The position numbers were made by a program, and so were the translations under genes. From NCBI RefSeq assembly GCF_019802045.1, contig NZ_JAHVHU010000009.1:231367-295366 (forward strand): a DNA stretch of 64,000 nucleotides, given 5' to 3'. How positions within the stretch are numbered: position 1 is the first letter of the stretch; each line of letters opens with the position of its first letter. This document shows, piece by piece, positions 18,717-29,207 of this stretch. The notes under the pieces were generated by a model. That model saw only the letters and a program-made list of their open reading frames with translations. It had not been told where the DNA came from and made no database searches. The stretch is from Membranihabitans marinus. Its GTDB lineage: Bacteria; Bacteroidota; Bacteroidia; Chitinophagales; Saprospiraceae.

Positions 18717-18836
18717 ACCTGCGTTTTCATCCCGGGATGAGATCTGGAAGCTCAGTTTTTTTATTAGTATAATGTATTTTATTCCTGGTATGCCCGACCA
18801 ATCGTGAATATGAGTTCAAACATCAAATAAAATAAA

Positions 18837-20030
18837 ATGAAAGCGATGTGGTTGAAAATTAAAGTTTCTATAAACCAATTGGTGATCTTAGTTGCAATGG
18901 GGTTGTTTCTGTGGTTACCTGGTACCCCAGCTTTGGCTCAATATTTCTGGACCGTAGACTCTATGGCTTTATTCACCGCCGGGGAAGACGGATATGATAC
19001 CTATCGCATCCCAGCACTTGTTTCGACCAACAAGTCCACCTTGATGGCTTTTTGTGAAGGGCGTAAAGCGGGGAGCGGGGATTCGGGTGATATCGATATT
19101 GTCCTGAAAAGATCCTTTGACAATGGAAAGACGTGGAGTGATCAGGTCGTCCTATGGGATGATGGTCCAAACACCTGTGGGAATCCGTGCCCGGTTGTCG
19201 ATCGGACGACAGGTGAAATTTTTCTGTTATTGACCCACAACCTGGGGCAGGATCATGAATCGGAGATTATCCGGAAGACCGCCGTATCAACACGGACCGT
19301 CTGGGTGATGAGCAGCACGGACGATGGCGAGACCTGGACCGAACCGGGGGAAATCACCAGCACCACAAAAGATCCCTCCTGGGGTTGGTACGCCACCGGT
19401 CCGGGAAATGGCATACAGATCGAACACGGGCCACGGAAAGGATGGCTGGTGATTCCCTGCGATCACAGTTTTGATGATGAAAATGGCAATGTGCAGGGAG
19501 GAGGATTTGAGTATGGCTCCCATACGATTTATAGTGCTGATCATGGAAAAACATGGAAGCTGGGCGGGTCCATCCGACCAAAAGTCAATGAGTGTGCTGT
19601 GGTCGAAATCGGAACAGATCAGAGTAAAAATGGAACACTGTTGATGAATATGCGATCTTACTATGGTGATCACCGGCGTAGTCAGGCGGTAAGTTATGAT
19701 GGGGGCATAAGCTGGACCACGCCCCGACCGGTGGATGAGTTGGTGGAGCCGGTTTGCCAGGCGAGCATGATTCGGCACGATCGTTTTCGTCCCGGTCAAA
19801 AAAGTCAATTATTGTTTTTGAATCCAGCCTCCACGACGACCCGACACAATATGAGCATCCGGATTAGTGAAGATGACGGTCAAACCTGGCCTTTTATTCA
19901 AACTATTCATACCGGCCCATCCGCTTACTCGAGCATGGTGGAACTTCCCGGGCAGGTCGGGATGCTATACGAAGCGGGTGAGCGTAATCCGTACGAAACG
20001 ATTGTCTTTCACCTGATCAGTAAACAGTAG
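18837..20030 (+). CDS. nanH: Secreted exo-alpha-sialidase (GH33)
   Basis: A 397-residue BNR sialidase. Signal peptide about 1-34 (TPALA/Q). The RIP motif has Arg57 (TYRIPAL), followed by CEGRKAGSGDSGDID, which carries the second Arg and the Asp general-acid region. Five Asp boxes are present (SFDNGKTW, STDDGETW, SADHGKTW, SYDGGISW, SEDDGQTW). NECAVVEIG and NMRSYYGDHRRSQA hold the Glu and Arg of the active site, and YEAGERNPYETI the Tyr/Glu C-terminal signature. All classic catalytic elements are visible. Family role: hydrolysis of terminal alpha-linked sialic acid from glycoconjugates, in the periplasm or outside. Followed 34 nt later by a NagX-like acyltransferase, so probably co-transcribed. 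No NanA or NanE homologue was recognised, so the sialic acid lyase lies elsewhere or is a divergent aldolase. Confidence 0.93.
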   Translation: MKAMWLKIKVSINQLVILVAMGLFLWLPGTPALAQYFWTVDSMALFTAGEDGYDTYRIPALVSTNKSTLMAFCEGRKAGSGDSGDIDIVLKRSFDNGKTWSDQVVLWDDGPNTCGNPCPVVDRTTGEIFLLLTHNLGQDHESEIIRKTAVSTRTVWVMSSTDDGETWTEPGEITSTTKDPSWGWYATGPGNGIQIEHGPRKGWLVIPCDHSFDDENGNVQGGGFEYGSHTIYSADHGKTWKLGGSIRPKVNECAVVEIGTDQSKNGTLLMNMRSYYGDHRRSQAVSYDGGISWTTPRPVDELVEPVCQASMIRHDRFRPGQKSQLLFLNPASTTTRHNMSIRISEDDGQTWPFIQTIHTGPSAYSSMVELPGQVGMLYEAGERNPYETIVFHLISKQ

Positions 20031-20064
20031 CGCTGAGAAAATCACCTAATTCAAATAAACAACC

Positions 20065-21186
20065 ATGAAAAGCGAGTCGACCCAAAAAACATTCTTATCC
20101 AAACGTCTGGAGTCGCTGGATGCGTTACGCGGGTTTGATATGTTTCTTATCATTGGAGGAACGCATTTTATTTCCAGCTTTATCCATGCGATGGGCTGGG
20201 AATCAATGAGTTGGTTGACGGATCAGTTTCGTCACGTGCCTTGGCACGGATTGACTTTTGAAGATGTGATATTTCCGCTGTTTTTGTTTATGGTTGGGGT
20301 GTCGATGGTTTATTCGGTGGCGTCTTCCCGGCGCAAAGGGATGAGTAAAAAGGAGATTTACTGGAAGGCGTTCAAGCGGATGATTTTGCTCAGTATCCTG
20401 GGCATTATTTATAAGAACCGACCTTTGCACTTTGACTGGGATCAGATCCGGTATGTCAGTGTGTTGGGCCGGATTGGTGTAACGGGTTTCCTGGCCACGT
20501 TGATCCTTCTGAACACGACCTGGCGTGGCCGGATATACTGGCTGGCAGGAATCTTAATTCTGTATTGGGCGGCGGTGCTGTTTATTCCGGTTCCCGGATA
20601 TGGGGCCGGAGATTTGTCCCAGGAAGGGAACCTGGTGACTTATATTCACAGTTACATCGTACCTGGTCGGTTGATCGATGGAATTTATGACGAAAACGGT
20701 TATTTTACCCATATTCCTGCTGTCGGACTGGTATTGATGGGGACCCTGGCTTCCAGTTTGCTCCGTAGCAGTAAAATGGAAATGCAGAAAGTGGCGTGGC
20801 TGGTGGGAGCCGGCGCGGTGGCTATTGCAATTGGCGTACTCTGGAGTTTTCATTTTCCGATCAACAAGCACCTTTGGTCGAGTTCATTTATCATGGTGAC
20901 CGGTGGCATCAGTTTTTTATTTATGGCGCTGTTTTATCTGGTCATTGATGTTTGGGGGTATAAAAAATGGGCGTTTCCGTTTAAAGTGATCGGATTGAAT
21001 TCCATATTTATTTACATGGCGTCCGCCTTGATCGACTTTGGCTATACGTCTAAATATTTGCTCAATGGGTTTATTCAGATGGCGGGGGAAGACGGGCAGC
21101 GGTTTATTATCCAATTGGGGGTCTTGTTGCTGGAATTCGGTCTGCTGTATTTTATGTACCGCAAACGCATATTTGTGAAGGTGTAA
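20065..21186 (+). CDS. NagX/HGSNAT-like membrane acyltransferase (DUF5009/DUF1624)
   Basis: A 373-residue polytopic protein with about ten hydrophobic segments. The N terminus has the family signature RLESLDALRGFDMFLI, and the next helix has HVPWHGLTFEDVIFPLFLFMVG, where the His corresponds to the acetyl-accepting position of heparan-alpha-glucosaminide N-acetyltransferase. Homologues are often encoded with N-acetylglucosamine or sialic-acid genes (NagX). Likely role: transferring acetyl groups to a hexosamine across the inner membrane, or another acyl transfer. Located 34 nt after the sialidase, same strand, which supports an amino-sugar role. Specific reaction unproven. Confidence 0.85.
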   Translation: MKSESTQKTFLSKRLESLDALRGFDMFLIIGGTHFISSFIHAMGWESMSWLTDQFRHVPWHGLTFEDVIFPLFLFMVGVSMVYSVASSRRKGMSKKEIYWKAFKRMILLSILGIIYKNRPLHFDWDQIRYVSVLGRIGVTGFLATLILLNTTWRGRIYWLAGILILYWAAVLFIPVPGYGAGDLSQEGNLVTYIHSYIVPGRLIDGIYDENGYFTHIPAVGLVLMGTLASSLLRSSKMEMQKVAWLVGAGAVAIAIGVLWSFHFPINKHLWSSSFIMVTGGISFLFMALFYLVIDVWGYKKWAFPFKVIGLNSIFIYMASALIDFGYTSKYLLNGFIQMAGEDGQRFIIQLGVLLLEFGLLYFMYRKRIFVKV

Positions 21187-21454
21187 TGGGATTTTAGGTT
21201 TCTAGCATTTAGATTTCAGATTCTCTGGAGTGGTCTCATAGGAACTCTTTTTTTGGATACATGAGCTCCTCCGAACGGCATCCCTAATAACAGAATATGC
21301 GTGAAAAAAGGTGCCCTCTTTCTTCATTCGAATCGTTATTCAAGTCAACCCGGGTCATGGCTGAAACCATAGAATCCTTTTTGTAGCTAAATATTTTTGA
21401 TGCTCTAATCTGATAAAATACATTCCATTGAGCACTGCGACAGCGCGCAGAAAA

Positions 21455-23431
21455 CTATACGTTCTTCAGTCTTTCTTTAAACTCATTAATAATTCCTCCT
21501 TTGAGCAAAAGATTGATCTGCCGGTCACTGAGGGAGTGGGTGGTCTCAAATTCAATTTGTTTACCTTGATCATTGCTGACTGTAACCTTGATTGAGTTTC
21601 GATTATTCACATCTTCCGTCAGGTTTTTAAAGCGAACCATATCTCCTTGTTCTATCTTGTTGTAATCTTCTTTGGCGATGAACTCTAAAGGCAGAATACC
21701 AAAATTAACGAGGTTTTGCCAGGCAATGCGCGCATAAGACTGAGCGATGACTGCGATCTGGCCTAGGTATTTGGGGGCCAATGCAGCATGTTCTCTACTG
21801 GATCCTTGGGCGTAATTGCCGCCTGCGACCACTATATGCCCGCCATAATTATCCTTGGAGGCCATTGCCCGGTCATAAAACGTTTTGTCGATGACCGTGT
21901 AGGAGTATTTGCTGATCTCCGGAAGGTTACTTCGGAAAGGCAATACCTCCGCACCTGCTTTCAATATTTCATCTGTCGAAATATTATCGCCCATTTTTAG
22001 CAAAACGGGGACCTCATAGCTGTCATTTAATGGTTGAATATATGGCAATGACTTTATATTTGGCCCCTTTTCCAAAGGCACCTGAGAACCGTCTTCCGGT
22101 GGGGGGACCAACATGTCGGTATGAATGATCTCTATTTCAGGTTGTTGGAATTGAGGGTAGCTCATATCGTATAAATCCTCCAGATCCCGGGGGTCGGTAA
22201 TTTTTCCGGTCAATGCCGAAGCTGTTGCTGTTTCGGGGCTGCATAAATACACCTGATCGTCTTCGGTCCCTGATCGGCTGGGGAAATTTCGAGGCATGGT
22301 TCGCAGGCTAATCGTATTGGAGGCCGGAGCTTGTCCCATTCCAATGCATCCCATGCACCCGGACTGGTGAAACCTGGCACCAGCTTTGATCAGATTGGCA
22401 AACGCATCGTTTTCTATCATATTCTGAATGACCTGCCTGGAAGTTGGATTAATGTCGAAGGACACATCACTGCTTACTGATTTATCTTTTACAATAGCTC
22501 CTGCAATCCAGAAATCACGTAGGCCGGGATTGGCGGATGAACCAATGACGGTCTGACTTATGGGTCGGCCAGCTACTTCGCTCACAGGAACGACGTTTCC
22601 CGGACTGGTAGGTTTGGCAATTAACGGGATCAGTTCCGATAAATTTATTTCATCATGAAAGTCATATTCGCAGTCTTCATCCGCTATTAGTTCTACCCAG
22701 TCTTCTTCTCTTCTCTGGGATCTCAGGAAAAGTTTGGTCTCTTCATCACTGGGGAATACGGTGGTGGTTGCTCCCAGTTCCGCGCCCATGTTGGCGATGA
22801 CATGCCGGTCCATAGCACTGAGGTTTTTTAATCCATCCCCATAATATTCAATTATTTTTCCGACCCCTCCTTTTACATCGTATCGCCGGAGCATTTCCAG
22901 AATGACGTCTTTTGCGCTGACCCAGTCGGGCAAATCTCCCGTTAACTTAACACCCATGATCTGAGGCATTTTGACAAAATAGGGTTGTCCGGCGATGGCT
23001 GCGGCCACATCCAGCCCCCCAGTTCCGATCGCAAGCATCCCCAGTGATCCTGCGGCACAGGTGTGGCTGTCGGAGCCCACCATGGTTTTGCCAGGTATCC
23101 CAAAACGTTCCATATGGACCGGATGTGAGACCCCGTTTCCAGGCCGGCTGTACCATAATCCAAATCGTTGAGCGGCAGAGTATAGGAACTTGTGGTCATC
23201 GGCATTCTTGAAGTCAGTCTGTAACAGGTTGTGGTCTACATACTGGACGGCCACCTCCGTTTTTGCTTTATTGAGATTCATGGCTTCCAGTTCGAGCTGG
23301 ACCAAAGTTCCGGTGGCATCCTGCAATAGCGCCTGATCTATTTTGATGCCGATTTCTTTTCCGGGCACCATTTCTCCATGAACAAGATGGTCTTTAATGA
23401 GTTTTTGAGTGACATTTAAAGAATGTGGCAT
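21455..23431 (-). CDS. Aconitate hydratase (short Aquifex-type class)
   Basis: 658 residues, matching the compact aconitase class of about 640-660 rather than 750-900-residue AcnA/AcnB. The [4Fe-4S] cluster Cys are visible in GSDSHTCAAGSLG and in CMGCIGMGQAPA. The swivel domain carries the GSSREHAA motif (NYAQGSSREHAALAP). Catalyses citrate to isocitrate in the TCA cycle, cytosolic. It stands alone on the minus strand between plus-strand carbohydrate genes, which suggests the flanking clusters were inserted beside a housekeeping gene. Start at ATG 23431 agrees with the family N terminus (NVTQKLIKDHLV). Confidence 0.95.
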   Translation of the reverse strand: MPHSLNVTQKLIKDHLVHGEMVPGKEIGIKIDQALLQDATGTLVQLELEAMNLNKAKTEVAVQYVDHNLLQTDFKNADDHKFLYSAAQRFGLWYSRPGNGVSHPVHMERFGIPGKTMVGSDSHTCAAGSLGMLAIGTGGLDVAAAIAGQPYFVKMPQIMGVKLTGDLPDWVSAKDVILEMLRRYDVKGGVGKIIEYYGDGLKNLSAMDRHVIANMGAELGATTTVFPSDEETKLFLRSQRREEDWVELIADEDCEYDFHDEINLSELIPLIAKPTSPGNVVPVSEVAGRPISQTVIGSSANPGLRDFWIAGAIVKDKSVSSDVSFDINPTSRQVIQNMIENDAFANLIKAGARFHQSGCMGCIGMGQAPASNTISLRTMPRNFPSRSGTEDDQVYLCSPETATASALTGKITDPRDLEDLYDMSYPQFQQPEIEIIHTDMLVPPPEDGSQVPLEKGPNIKSLPYIQPLNDSYEVPVLLKMGDNISTDEILKAGAEVLPFRSNLPEISKYSYTVIDKTFYDRAMASKDNYGGHIVVAGGNYAQGSSREHAALAPKYLGQIAVIAQSYARIAWQNLVNFGILPLEFIAKEDYNKIEQGDMVRFKNLTEDVNNRNSIKVTVSNDQGKQIEFETTHSLSDRQINLLLKGGIINEFKERLKNV

Positions 23432-23784
23432 AAGACATTTTTATTATTTCCCACTTAAAATAAGAAAATATGCGGAATAACAGGGCTTTTTCCAATACAT
23501 CTGCTTAAAATAAATTTCAGAGATAAATAATACCGTTTAAAACCAGTACATCAGACTTTGAGAATTCGTCTAAATAAAAAACACAACCGCGTCTTTTTAA
23601 ATTATGTTGGACACTGCTAATTTTATAAATGTTCTTCCAGAAGTAATTTAGTAATTGAACTCACCTACTCAAAAATGTGTAATAATTTTATATGCATCAG
23701 CATGTGGAAGGCTGTCCATAGATATTTGGAATTTACAAAAAGTTATTACAACTTAACAGGCTAATAGGGATGAACTTTTTATAA
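23432..23784. other. Divergent intergenic region, 353 bp
   Basis: AT-rich spacer between the aconitase start (minus) and the ECF sigma start (plus). It must hold both promoters. I could not pick out a convincing TTTG/TAnnTTTG pair, operator or hairpin. Confidence 0.4.
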
Positions 23785-24408
23785 ATGACGCGTGATATTT
23801 CCATAGAAATAAGTTGGAAAAAGTATATAAGCGGAGACAAAGCGGTTTTTGGAGATGTCTATCTTCACTACTACGCCGAGCTTTACGCCTATGGAAGAAC
23901 GATCACGCCCCGCGCTGACTGGATCGATACCGCGATTCAGGAGTTGTTCATTACATTATGGCAAAACCCGCCCAAAGAAGTTCGTTCTCTGGATCAATAT
24001 ATTTTCACGTCTTTTCGAAATCAGCTGTATCGGACCCTTAAAAACAGTAGAAAATATCTTGCCACGAACCGGGTTCCGGAAACCCGTGTAGAAGATGGAT
24101 GGCACAAAAGTGCTGAAGATATATTGATTGAAGACGAATCAAATTCTGAGATCAGGCAACAGATTCAAAAAGCATTACAATCACTGCCCGCACGGCGTAG
24201 AGAAGCCATTTATTTGAAATTTTTTCAAAATAAAACAACGGCGGAAATCAGTGTCATCATGAATATCCGGGAAGAAATGGTGCGTAATTACATTTATAAG
24301 GGAATCAAGGCGTTACGGACCAACTACTCCAACCAACAGTTTAGATTACATCCTGCATTGATCCTTATTATTTGCTTGCAACTGAGTGGAAATATGAATC
24401 TTTTTTAA
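23785..24408 (+). CDS. ECF-type RNA polymerase sigma-70 factor
   Basis: 207 residues. The sigma-2 region is about 10-80 (HYYAELYAYGR, then AIQELFITLWQNP and LDQYIFTSFRNQLYRTLKN). The sigma-4 helix-turn-helix is about 135-185 (LPARRREAIYLKFFQNKTTAEI, in which the recognition part follows). This is the Bacteroidota ECF/FecI-like subgroup that works with a FecR anti-sigma and a SusC carrying an STN domain, all three of which follow in order here. Role: transcription of locus 2 when its receptor is occupied. No signal peptide or membrane segment before the C-terminal hydrophobic stretch HPALILIICLQLSG, which is unusual for a sigma factor but common in this subgroup. Confidence 0.93.
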   Translation: MTRDISIEISWKKYISGDKAVFGDVYLHYYAELYAYGRTITPRADWIDTAIQELFITLWQNPPKEVRSLDQYIFTSFRNQLYRTLKNSRKYLATNRVPETRVEDGWHKSAEDILIEDESNSEIRQQIQKALQSLPARRREAIYLKFFQNKTTAEISVIMNIREEMVRNYIYKGIKALRTNYSNQQFRLHPALILIICLQLSGNMNLF

Positions 24409-24517
24409 AAATAGTTCAACACTCAGCATTATACTTTCTCTATCCTGCTACTCCTATAGATAAAATCGACGATGTTCTCCAAAGAAAAATGGAGAATCCT
24501 AAGATTTAAATTCTTTT

Positions 24518-25570
24518 ATGAACGCAGAGAAATATATACAGTACCGTGTAGAAGATTGGGTCCAGGATCCTTTGTTCCGGAATTATATCCTGGACAAAGA
24601 TACCACCCACGGACATTTTTGGAGGGGTTTGAGCAATGAGAGTGATGAAATCGCACGTAAAATGAAAGAAGCTTCTGACATCCTCCAAGCCATGTCGGAG
24701 GTGCATAGCGATTATCACGAAGAAGGGAGGCGGAAATCTGCTGAAAGTTGGAAAGCGCTGGAGCAAAGGCTTCCCTCTCGTAAGAAAACTTCACACCGAA
24801 GAATGATCACCTTGGTATCTGCTGCGGCATCTATCGCGATAGCTGTTTTGGTCCTTTGGGTATTATGGCCTTCTTCTCAGGCTGCTGTATACCTCACCGA
24901 AGCGAACGAAACGCAGGAAGTTCTTTTGCCAGATGGCTCACTGGTTTATTTAAATGAGAATTCCAGCTTGACCATACATGAAGAATGGCAGAACGGCATT
25001 CGTGATGTGACGCTGGATGGTGAAGGGTATTTTATGGTTCGTTCGCAGGCGGATACTGCAGGCCACAAAAAGAAATTTACGGTAAAAACATCGGGGTTGG
25101 ATATTGAAGTGTTGGGAACTCAATTTAACGTCCAATCCAGAGATGCAGAAACCCGGGTGTCCCTGGATGAGGGTGCGGTCAAATTGGTGCATGGTGGTGC
25201 TGAAAAAACGGAATCCTACATGGTGCCGGGGCAGGTCGCTTCCTACGACCAGAAATCAAATAAAGTTGCGATCATCGAAAAAGCACTTGTACGTGCAGAT
25301 GAACTATGGAAACCTAAGACTATTGAATTTGACCACATCACCTTGAGAGAGGCGATCGAAAAGATGGAGACGGTCTTCAAAGTAGAATTTACGTCGGAAA
25401 GTAAGGCGGTGCTTGGGCTAAAAATTAACAAGCTGTCGGTACCCAGTGATAACCCGGAGGTCTTTATCAAAACGGTAAATATCTTATTTGAGAACAAGAT
25501 CATTATAGAAATGGATCCCGAAAACGGAACTTATGCTATACGAGAACTAAACAAATCAATGGATCAATAA
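24518..25570 (+). CDS. FecR-family anti-sigma factor
   Basis: 350 residues. A cytosolic N-terminal sigma-binding part (1-90), one membrane helix (about 95-117, LVSAAASIAIAVLVLWVLW), a periplasmic FecR beta domain (about 128-225; VLLPDGSLVYLNENSSLTI, then VTLDGEGYFMV and VLGTQFNV) and a C-terminal DUF4974 (about 275-345, IEFDHITLREAIEKM). It holds the neighbouring sigma inactive and is expected to be contacted by the STN domain of the SusC encoded 4 nt downstream. It lies 109 nt after the sigma gene. Assignment is safe. Confidence 0.94.
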   Translation: MNAEKYIQYRVEDWVQDPLFRNYILDKDTTHGHFWRGLSNESDEIARKMKEASDILQAMSEVHSDYHEEGRRKSAESWKALEQRLPSRKKTSHRRMITLVSAAASIAIAVLVLWVLWPSSQAAVYLTEANETQEVLLPDGSLVYLNENSSLTIHEEWQNGIRDVTLDGEGYFMVRSQADTAGHKKKFTVKTSGLDIEVLGTQFNVQSRDAETRVSLDEGAVKLVHGGAEKTESYMVPGQVASYDQKSNKVAIIEKALVRADELWKPKTIEFDHITLREAIEKMETVFKVEFTSESKAVLGLKINKLSVPSDNPEVFIKTVNILFENKIIIEMDPENGTYAIRELNKSMDQ

Positions 25571-25574
25571 ATTA

Positions 25575-28500
25575 ATGCTGATGAATTTGAAAAATACGCG
25601 CTTTCTTAAGATTCGATGTGGAATTGGGCTTATCATACTATTAATGAATTCGGCTCTTTCTGCGCAGTCTTTTGCGTCTCGAATGGATAATCCTATTGAA
25701 GGTTATCAACAACTGGATAAAAGTATAGATGACGAATTGAGTCGAGGCTATATTACTGTATCGAAGGCTTTAGATTATTTAAAACAGAGATTTAAAGTAA
25801 ATTTTAGTTATCTGGACGACCTTAATTCGATGGATAAGATATCTACAGCGGTTTTTAACGAGAAGGAGATTAGACCAATCCTAAATCAGATCTTTCGAAA
25901 TACCAGATTCCAGTACAAAGAGGTGGAACAGGGATTTTATGTGATATATCATGATGATTATAAACCACCATCATCTGAAAGGACCACCATCGATCCACCG
26001 TCTTATTCAGCTCAGGAAAAAAAATCTTATTCCACTAAAAGAATTGAAAGATTATCGGCGAATGATCAGGGTTGGAAAATGATCAACAAATTGGTGTTTT
26101 CAGTTGAGGGTTCGGTGACGGACGAATCTGGCGAACCTTTGATCGGGGTAAATGTATTGGTGAAAGGGACCAACAAAGGTACGTCGACAGATTTTGACGG
26201 CCGATTCACATTGGAGGATATTGATGAGAATGCAGTCCTGTTGGTATCTTATGTGGGGTATCAGTCGAAGGAAGTAGCAGTAAATGGTCGTGCTAATATT
26301 GATATTAAATTGATGTCGGATGCACAAATGCTTGAAGAACTTGTCGTGGTAGGTTATGGTACGCAGAAGAAAGAGAACTTGACAGGTTCGGTAGATGTAG
26401 TCGGAAGCGAGAGACTTGAAAATCGATCTGCTGGGAATGTAGCTGACCTCATTAAGGGAGCTTCTCCCAATCTCAATATTTCTATGAATTTTAGGGGTGG
26501 AGAGCCAGGTGCTACTAGTGGGTGGAATATTAGGGGTATGGGTTCTATCCATGGAAACGCTTCTCCTCTAATTCTGGTAGATGGTGTTGAAATGAATATT
26601 AATAATGTAGATCCGGAATCAATAGAGAGTGTCTCAATACTTAAAGATGCATCTGCATCTGCAATATATGGTTCTAGGGCGCCATTTGGAGTGATTTTGA
26701 TTACGACTAAAACAGGAGGAACAAATAAAGATTTTCAGATTCAATATTCTAACAATCTATCCATGGCTTCACCCATGAAAGTTCCTAGCTTTATTGATGC
26801 ACTGACTTGGTCCACAGCTTATAATCAAGCTAACGCCAATGCTGGGCTAAATCCTGTGTATAGTGAAGAACAAGTGGGGCGAATAAGAGGTTATATTGAT
26901 GGAACTTTTCCGCATGAATACGATCCTGAGAATCCTATTGATAACATTTGGGCAGGCCGCCGGAATGGAAATGCCAATAATGATTGGCCTCAAATTATGA
27001 TGAAAGACCACGCCTTTAACCAAAAACACAATGTCAATGTGTCTGGAGGAAATGAGAAAAACCAGTATTATTTTTCAGGGGGATTTACAGATCAAAATGG
27101 AATGTATGAGCATGGCTATGATTTTTACAAAAGATATAATTTTTTGACTAACTTTTCTTCACAGCTTACTGATTGGCTCAGTTTCCACACCAGTGTAAAG
27201 TATGCAAATGGGAAGACAGATTATCCATTGGGTGAAACGACAGTTGGTCGCGAACACTTTTTTAGGGAGATTCTTATGTTTGCTCCGATGATGCCATTTT
27301 ATAATATCAATGGTACAGTTCAAAGCCCGTTGGTCAGACTAATGCAGGATTCTGGTCGCGATAAGACTGAAACCAGCGATTTCTTTTTAACCTTGGGGGG
27401 AGAAATTGAACCCATCGAAGGATGGAAAACAAAATTTTCATACAACAACAACAAAATCACAGGGAGAAATGCTGTAAATCCTCATCCGGTATGGGTAGAG
27501 CTTGGCACAGGAGAATTTGGTAATATTGGAAAACCATCCTCCACTTTTACTTCTGTGTTTTCTGAAAATACTTATACATTAATCAATGCATTAACCTCTT
27601 ATGAAACATCTTTGGGAGGACACTTTTTTAAAGCGATGGTTGGGTATGAGCAAGAGGAAAAGCTATATCACAACCTCAATGCTACCGGATCTCAACTGAT
27701 TACCGACGAGGTTCCTTCTATAAGCACTTCCCTTGGAGAGAAAACGGTGGACGATCGGAGTTATCACTGGGCTACCCAAGGGGTTTTTGGGCGGTTAAAC
27801 TATAACTTCGACGAAAAGTATTTGTTTGAGTTTAGTGCTCGATATAATGGATCTTCCCGTTTTGCGAAGGAATCCAGATGGGGGTTTTTTCCTTCGGCTT
27901 CTGTTGGGTATAACATTTCCAAAGAACCATTTTGGGCTGGTATAGAGCCATACGTGAATTCGCTCAAAATACGGTCTTCATATGGTTCACTGGGGAATCA
28001 AAATGTCAGCAATTATCTATATCTCTCTACCATTCCAGTGAGCAGTGAGCTGAATTGGATATTAGATCAAGAAAGGCCAGCTTATTCTCGGGCACCCGGT
28101 TTAATCAGTGATGATTTGACCTGGGAAACAATCACTACATTTAACTTCGGACTGGATGTGGGGGTTTTCGAGAATAAACTTCAATTAGTTTTCGATTGGT
28201 ATGACCGGGTAACAACTGATATGCTAGGTCCATCAGAATCTTTACCCTATTTGCTTGGAGCCTCTACTCCGAGAAGCAATAATGCAGAAATGGCAACAAG
28301 AGGGTTTGAGTTGGTTCTGAACTGGACTCAGCAAACTTCTTCGTCCTTTTCTTACAATGCGTCTTTTAGCATTGGTGATAACCGGTCCAAAATACGGAAA
28401 TATAAAAATGATAAAGGGTTGATTGGAACATGGTATGATAATAAAGATGTGGGAGAGATCTGGGGTTTTGAAACAGATGGGATTATTCAATCTGAAGATG

Positions 28501-29201
28501 AAATAATTCCAGATCAGTCAAAGTATTATTCTAGTTGGGGTCCCGGCGATATGAAATACAAGGACTTAAATGGAGACGGAATCCTTGATGATGGGTCAAG
28601 AACATTAGATGACCATGGAGATCTTGTGGTCATTGGTAATAGCACCGCGCGTTACAATATTGGTCTAACCGGTGGTATTAATTGGAAGAATTTAGATTTT
28701 CAGATGTTTTGGCAAGGAATCGGGAAAAGAGATTATTATCCTCATGTGAACTCTACTCTTTTTTGGGGGATGACCCGGTCATGGGCATCCTCGGGGCTCT
28801 ATAAGAATTCTCCTGCTTTGGATTATTGGAGACCCGCTGATGAATCAAACAGTTTGGGACCAAACACCAACGCATATTTTCCAAAACCATATTTTACTTC
28901 TGAGACGAATAAAAACAGGTTGACACAATCAAAATACGTTTTAAATGCGGCCTATCTTAGACTTAAAAACCTTCAGATTGGATATAGTATCCCATCCGAG
29001 TTCATGAGTCGTTTATTTTTGCAAAAAGCTCGTATCTATGTTTCTGGAGAAAATCTGTTGACATTCTCCAAACTACCTGACATATTTGATCCGGAAACTG
29101 CAATAGCCTCAGATCCTTCTTATGGTGGATATCTTACCAGCGGAGTCATTTATCCTATGACCAGGACTCTTTCTTTGGGTGTTAATATAACCTTCAAATA
29201 A
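25575..29201 (+). CDS. SusC/RagA TonB-dependent transducer with STN domain
   Basis: 1208 residues, about 200 longer than the SusC of locus 1 because of an N-terminal extension. Signal peptide about 1-30 (ALSA/Q), STN signalling domain about 50-125 (VSKALDYLKQRFKVNFSYL), carboxypeptidase-regulatory domain about 174-255 (GEPLIGVNVLVKGTNKGT), SusC motif LVVVGYGTQKKENLTG, plug (SPLILVDGVEMN and ILKDASASAIYGSRAPFG) and barrel ending in LSLGVNITFK. It imports a glycan with its SusD and signals through FecR. Only 4 nt from fecR and 6 nt from susD. Base composition is clearly more AT-rich than the flanking genes, suggesting separate acquisition. Confidence 0.97.
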   Translation: MLMNLKNTRFLKIRCGIGLIILLMNSALSAQSFASRMDNPIEGYQQLDKSIDDELSRGYITVSKALDYLKQRFKVNFSYLDDLNSMDKISTAVFNEKEIRPILNQIFRNTRFQYKEVEQGFYVIYHDDYKPPSSERTTIDPPSYSAQEKKSYSTKRIERLSANDQGWKMINKLVFSVEGSVTDESGEPLIGVNVLVKGTNKGTSTDFDGRFTLEDIDENAVLLVSYVGYQSKEVAVNGRANIDIKLMSDAQMLEELVVVGYGTQKKENLTGSVDVVGSERLENRSAGNVADLIKGASPNLNISMNFRGGEPGATSGWNIRGMGSIHGNASPLILVDGVEMNINNVDPESIESVSILKDASASAIYGSRAPFGVILITTKTGGTNKDFQIQYSNNLSMASPMKVPSFIDALTWSTAYNQANANAGLNPVYSEEQVGRIRGYIDGTFPHEYDPENPIDNIWAGRRNGNANNDWPQIMMKDHAFNQKHNVNVSGGNEKNQYYFSGGFTDQNGMYEHGYDFYKRYNFLTNFSSQLTDWLSFHTSVKYANGKTDYPLGETTVGREHFFREILMFAPMMPFYNINGTVQSPLVRLMQDSGRDKTETSDFFLTLGGEIEPIEGWKTKFSYNNNKITGRNAVNPHPVWVELGTGEFGNIGKPSSTFTSVFSENTYTLINALTSYETSLGGHFFKAMVGYEQEEKLYHNLNATGSQLITDEVPSISTSLGEKTVDDRSYHWATQGVFGRLNYNFDEKYLFEFSARYNGSSRFAKESRWGFFPSASVGYNISKEPFWAGIEPYVNSLKIRSSYGSLGNQNVSNYLYLSTIPVSSELNWILDQERPAYSRAPGLISDDLTWETITTFNFGLDVGVFENKLQLVFDWYDRVTTDMLGPSESLPYLLGASTPRSNNAEMATRGFELVLNWTQQTSSSFSYNASFSIGDNRSKIRKYKNDKGLIGTWYDNKDVGEIWGFETDGIIQSEDEIIPDQSKYYSSWGPGDMKYKDLNGDGILDDGSRTLDDHGDLVVIGNSTARYNIGLTGGINWKNLDFQMFWQGIGKRDYYPHVNSTLFWGMTRSWASSGLYKNSPALDYWRPADESNSLGPNTNAYFPKPYFTSETNKNRLTQSKYVLNAAYLRLKNLQIGYSIPSEFMSRLFLQKARIYVSGENLLTFSKLPDIFDPETAIASDPSYGGYLTSGVIYPMTRTLSLGVNITFK

Positions 29202-29207
29202 TCAATT

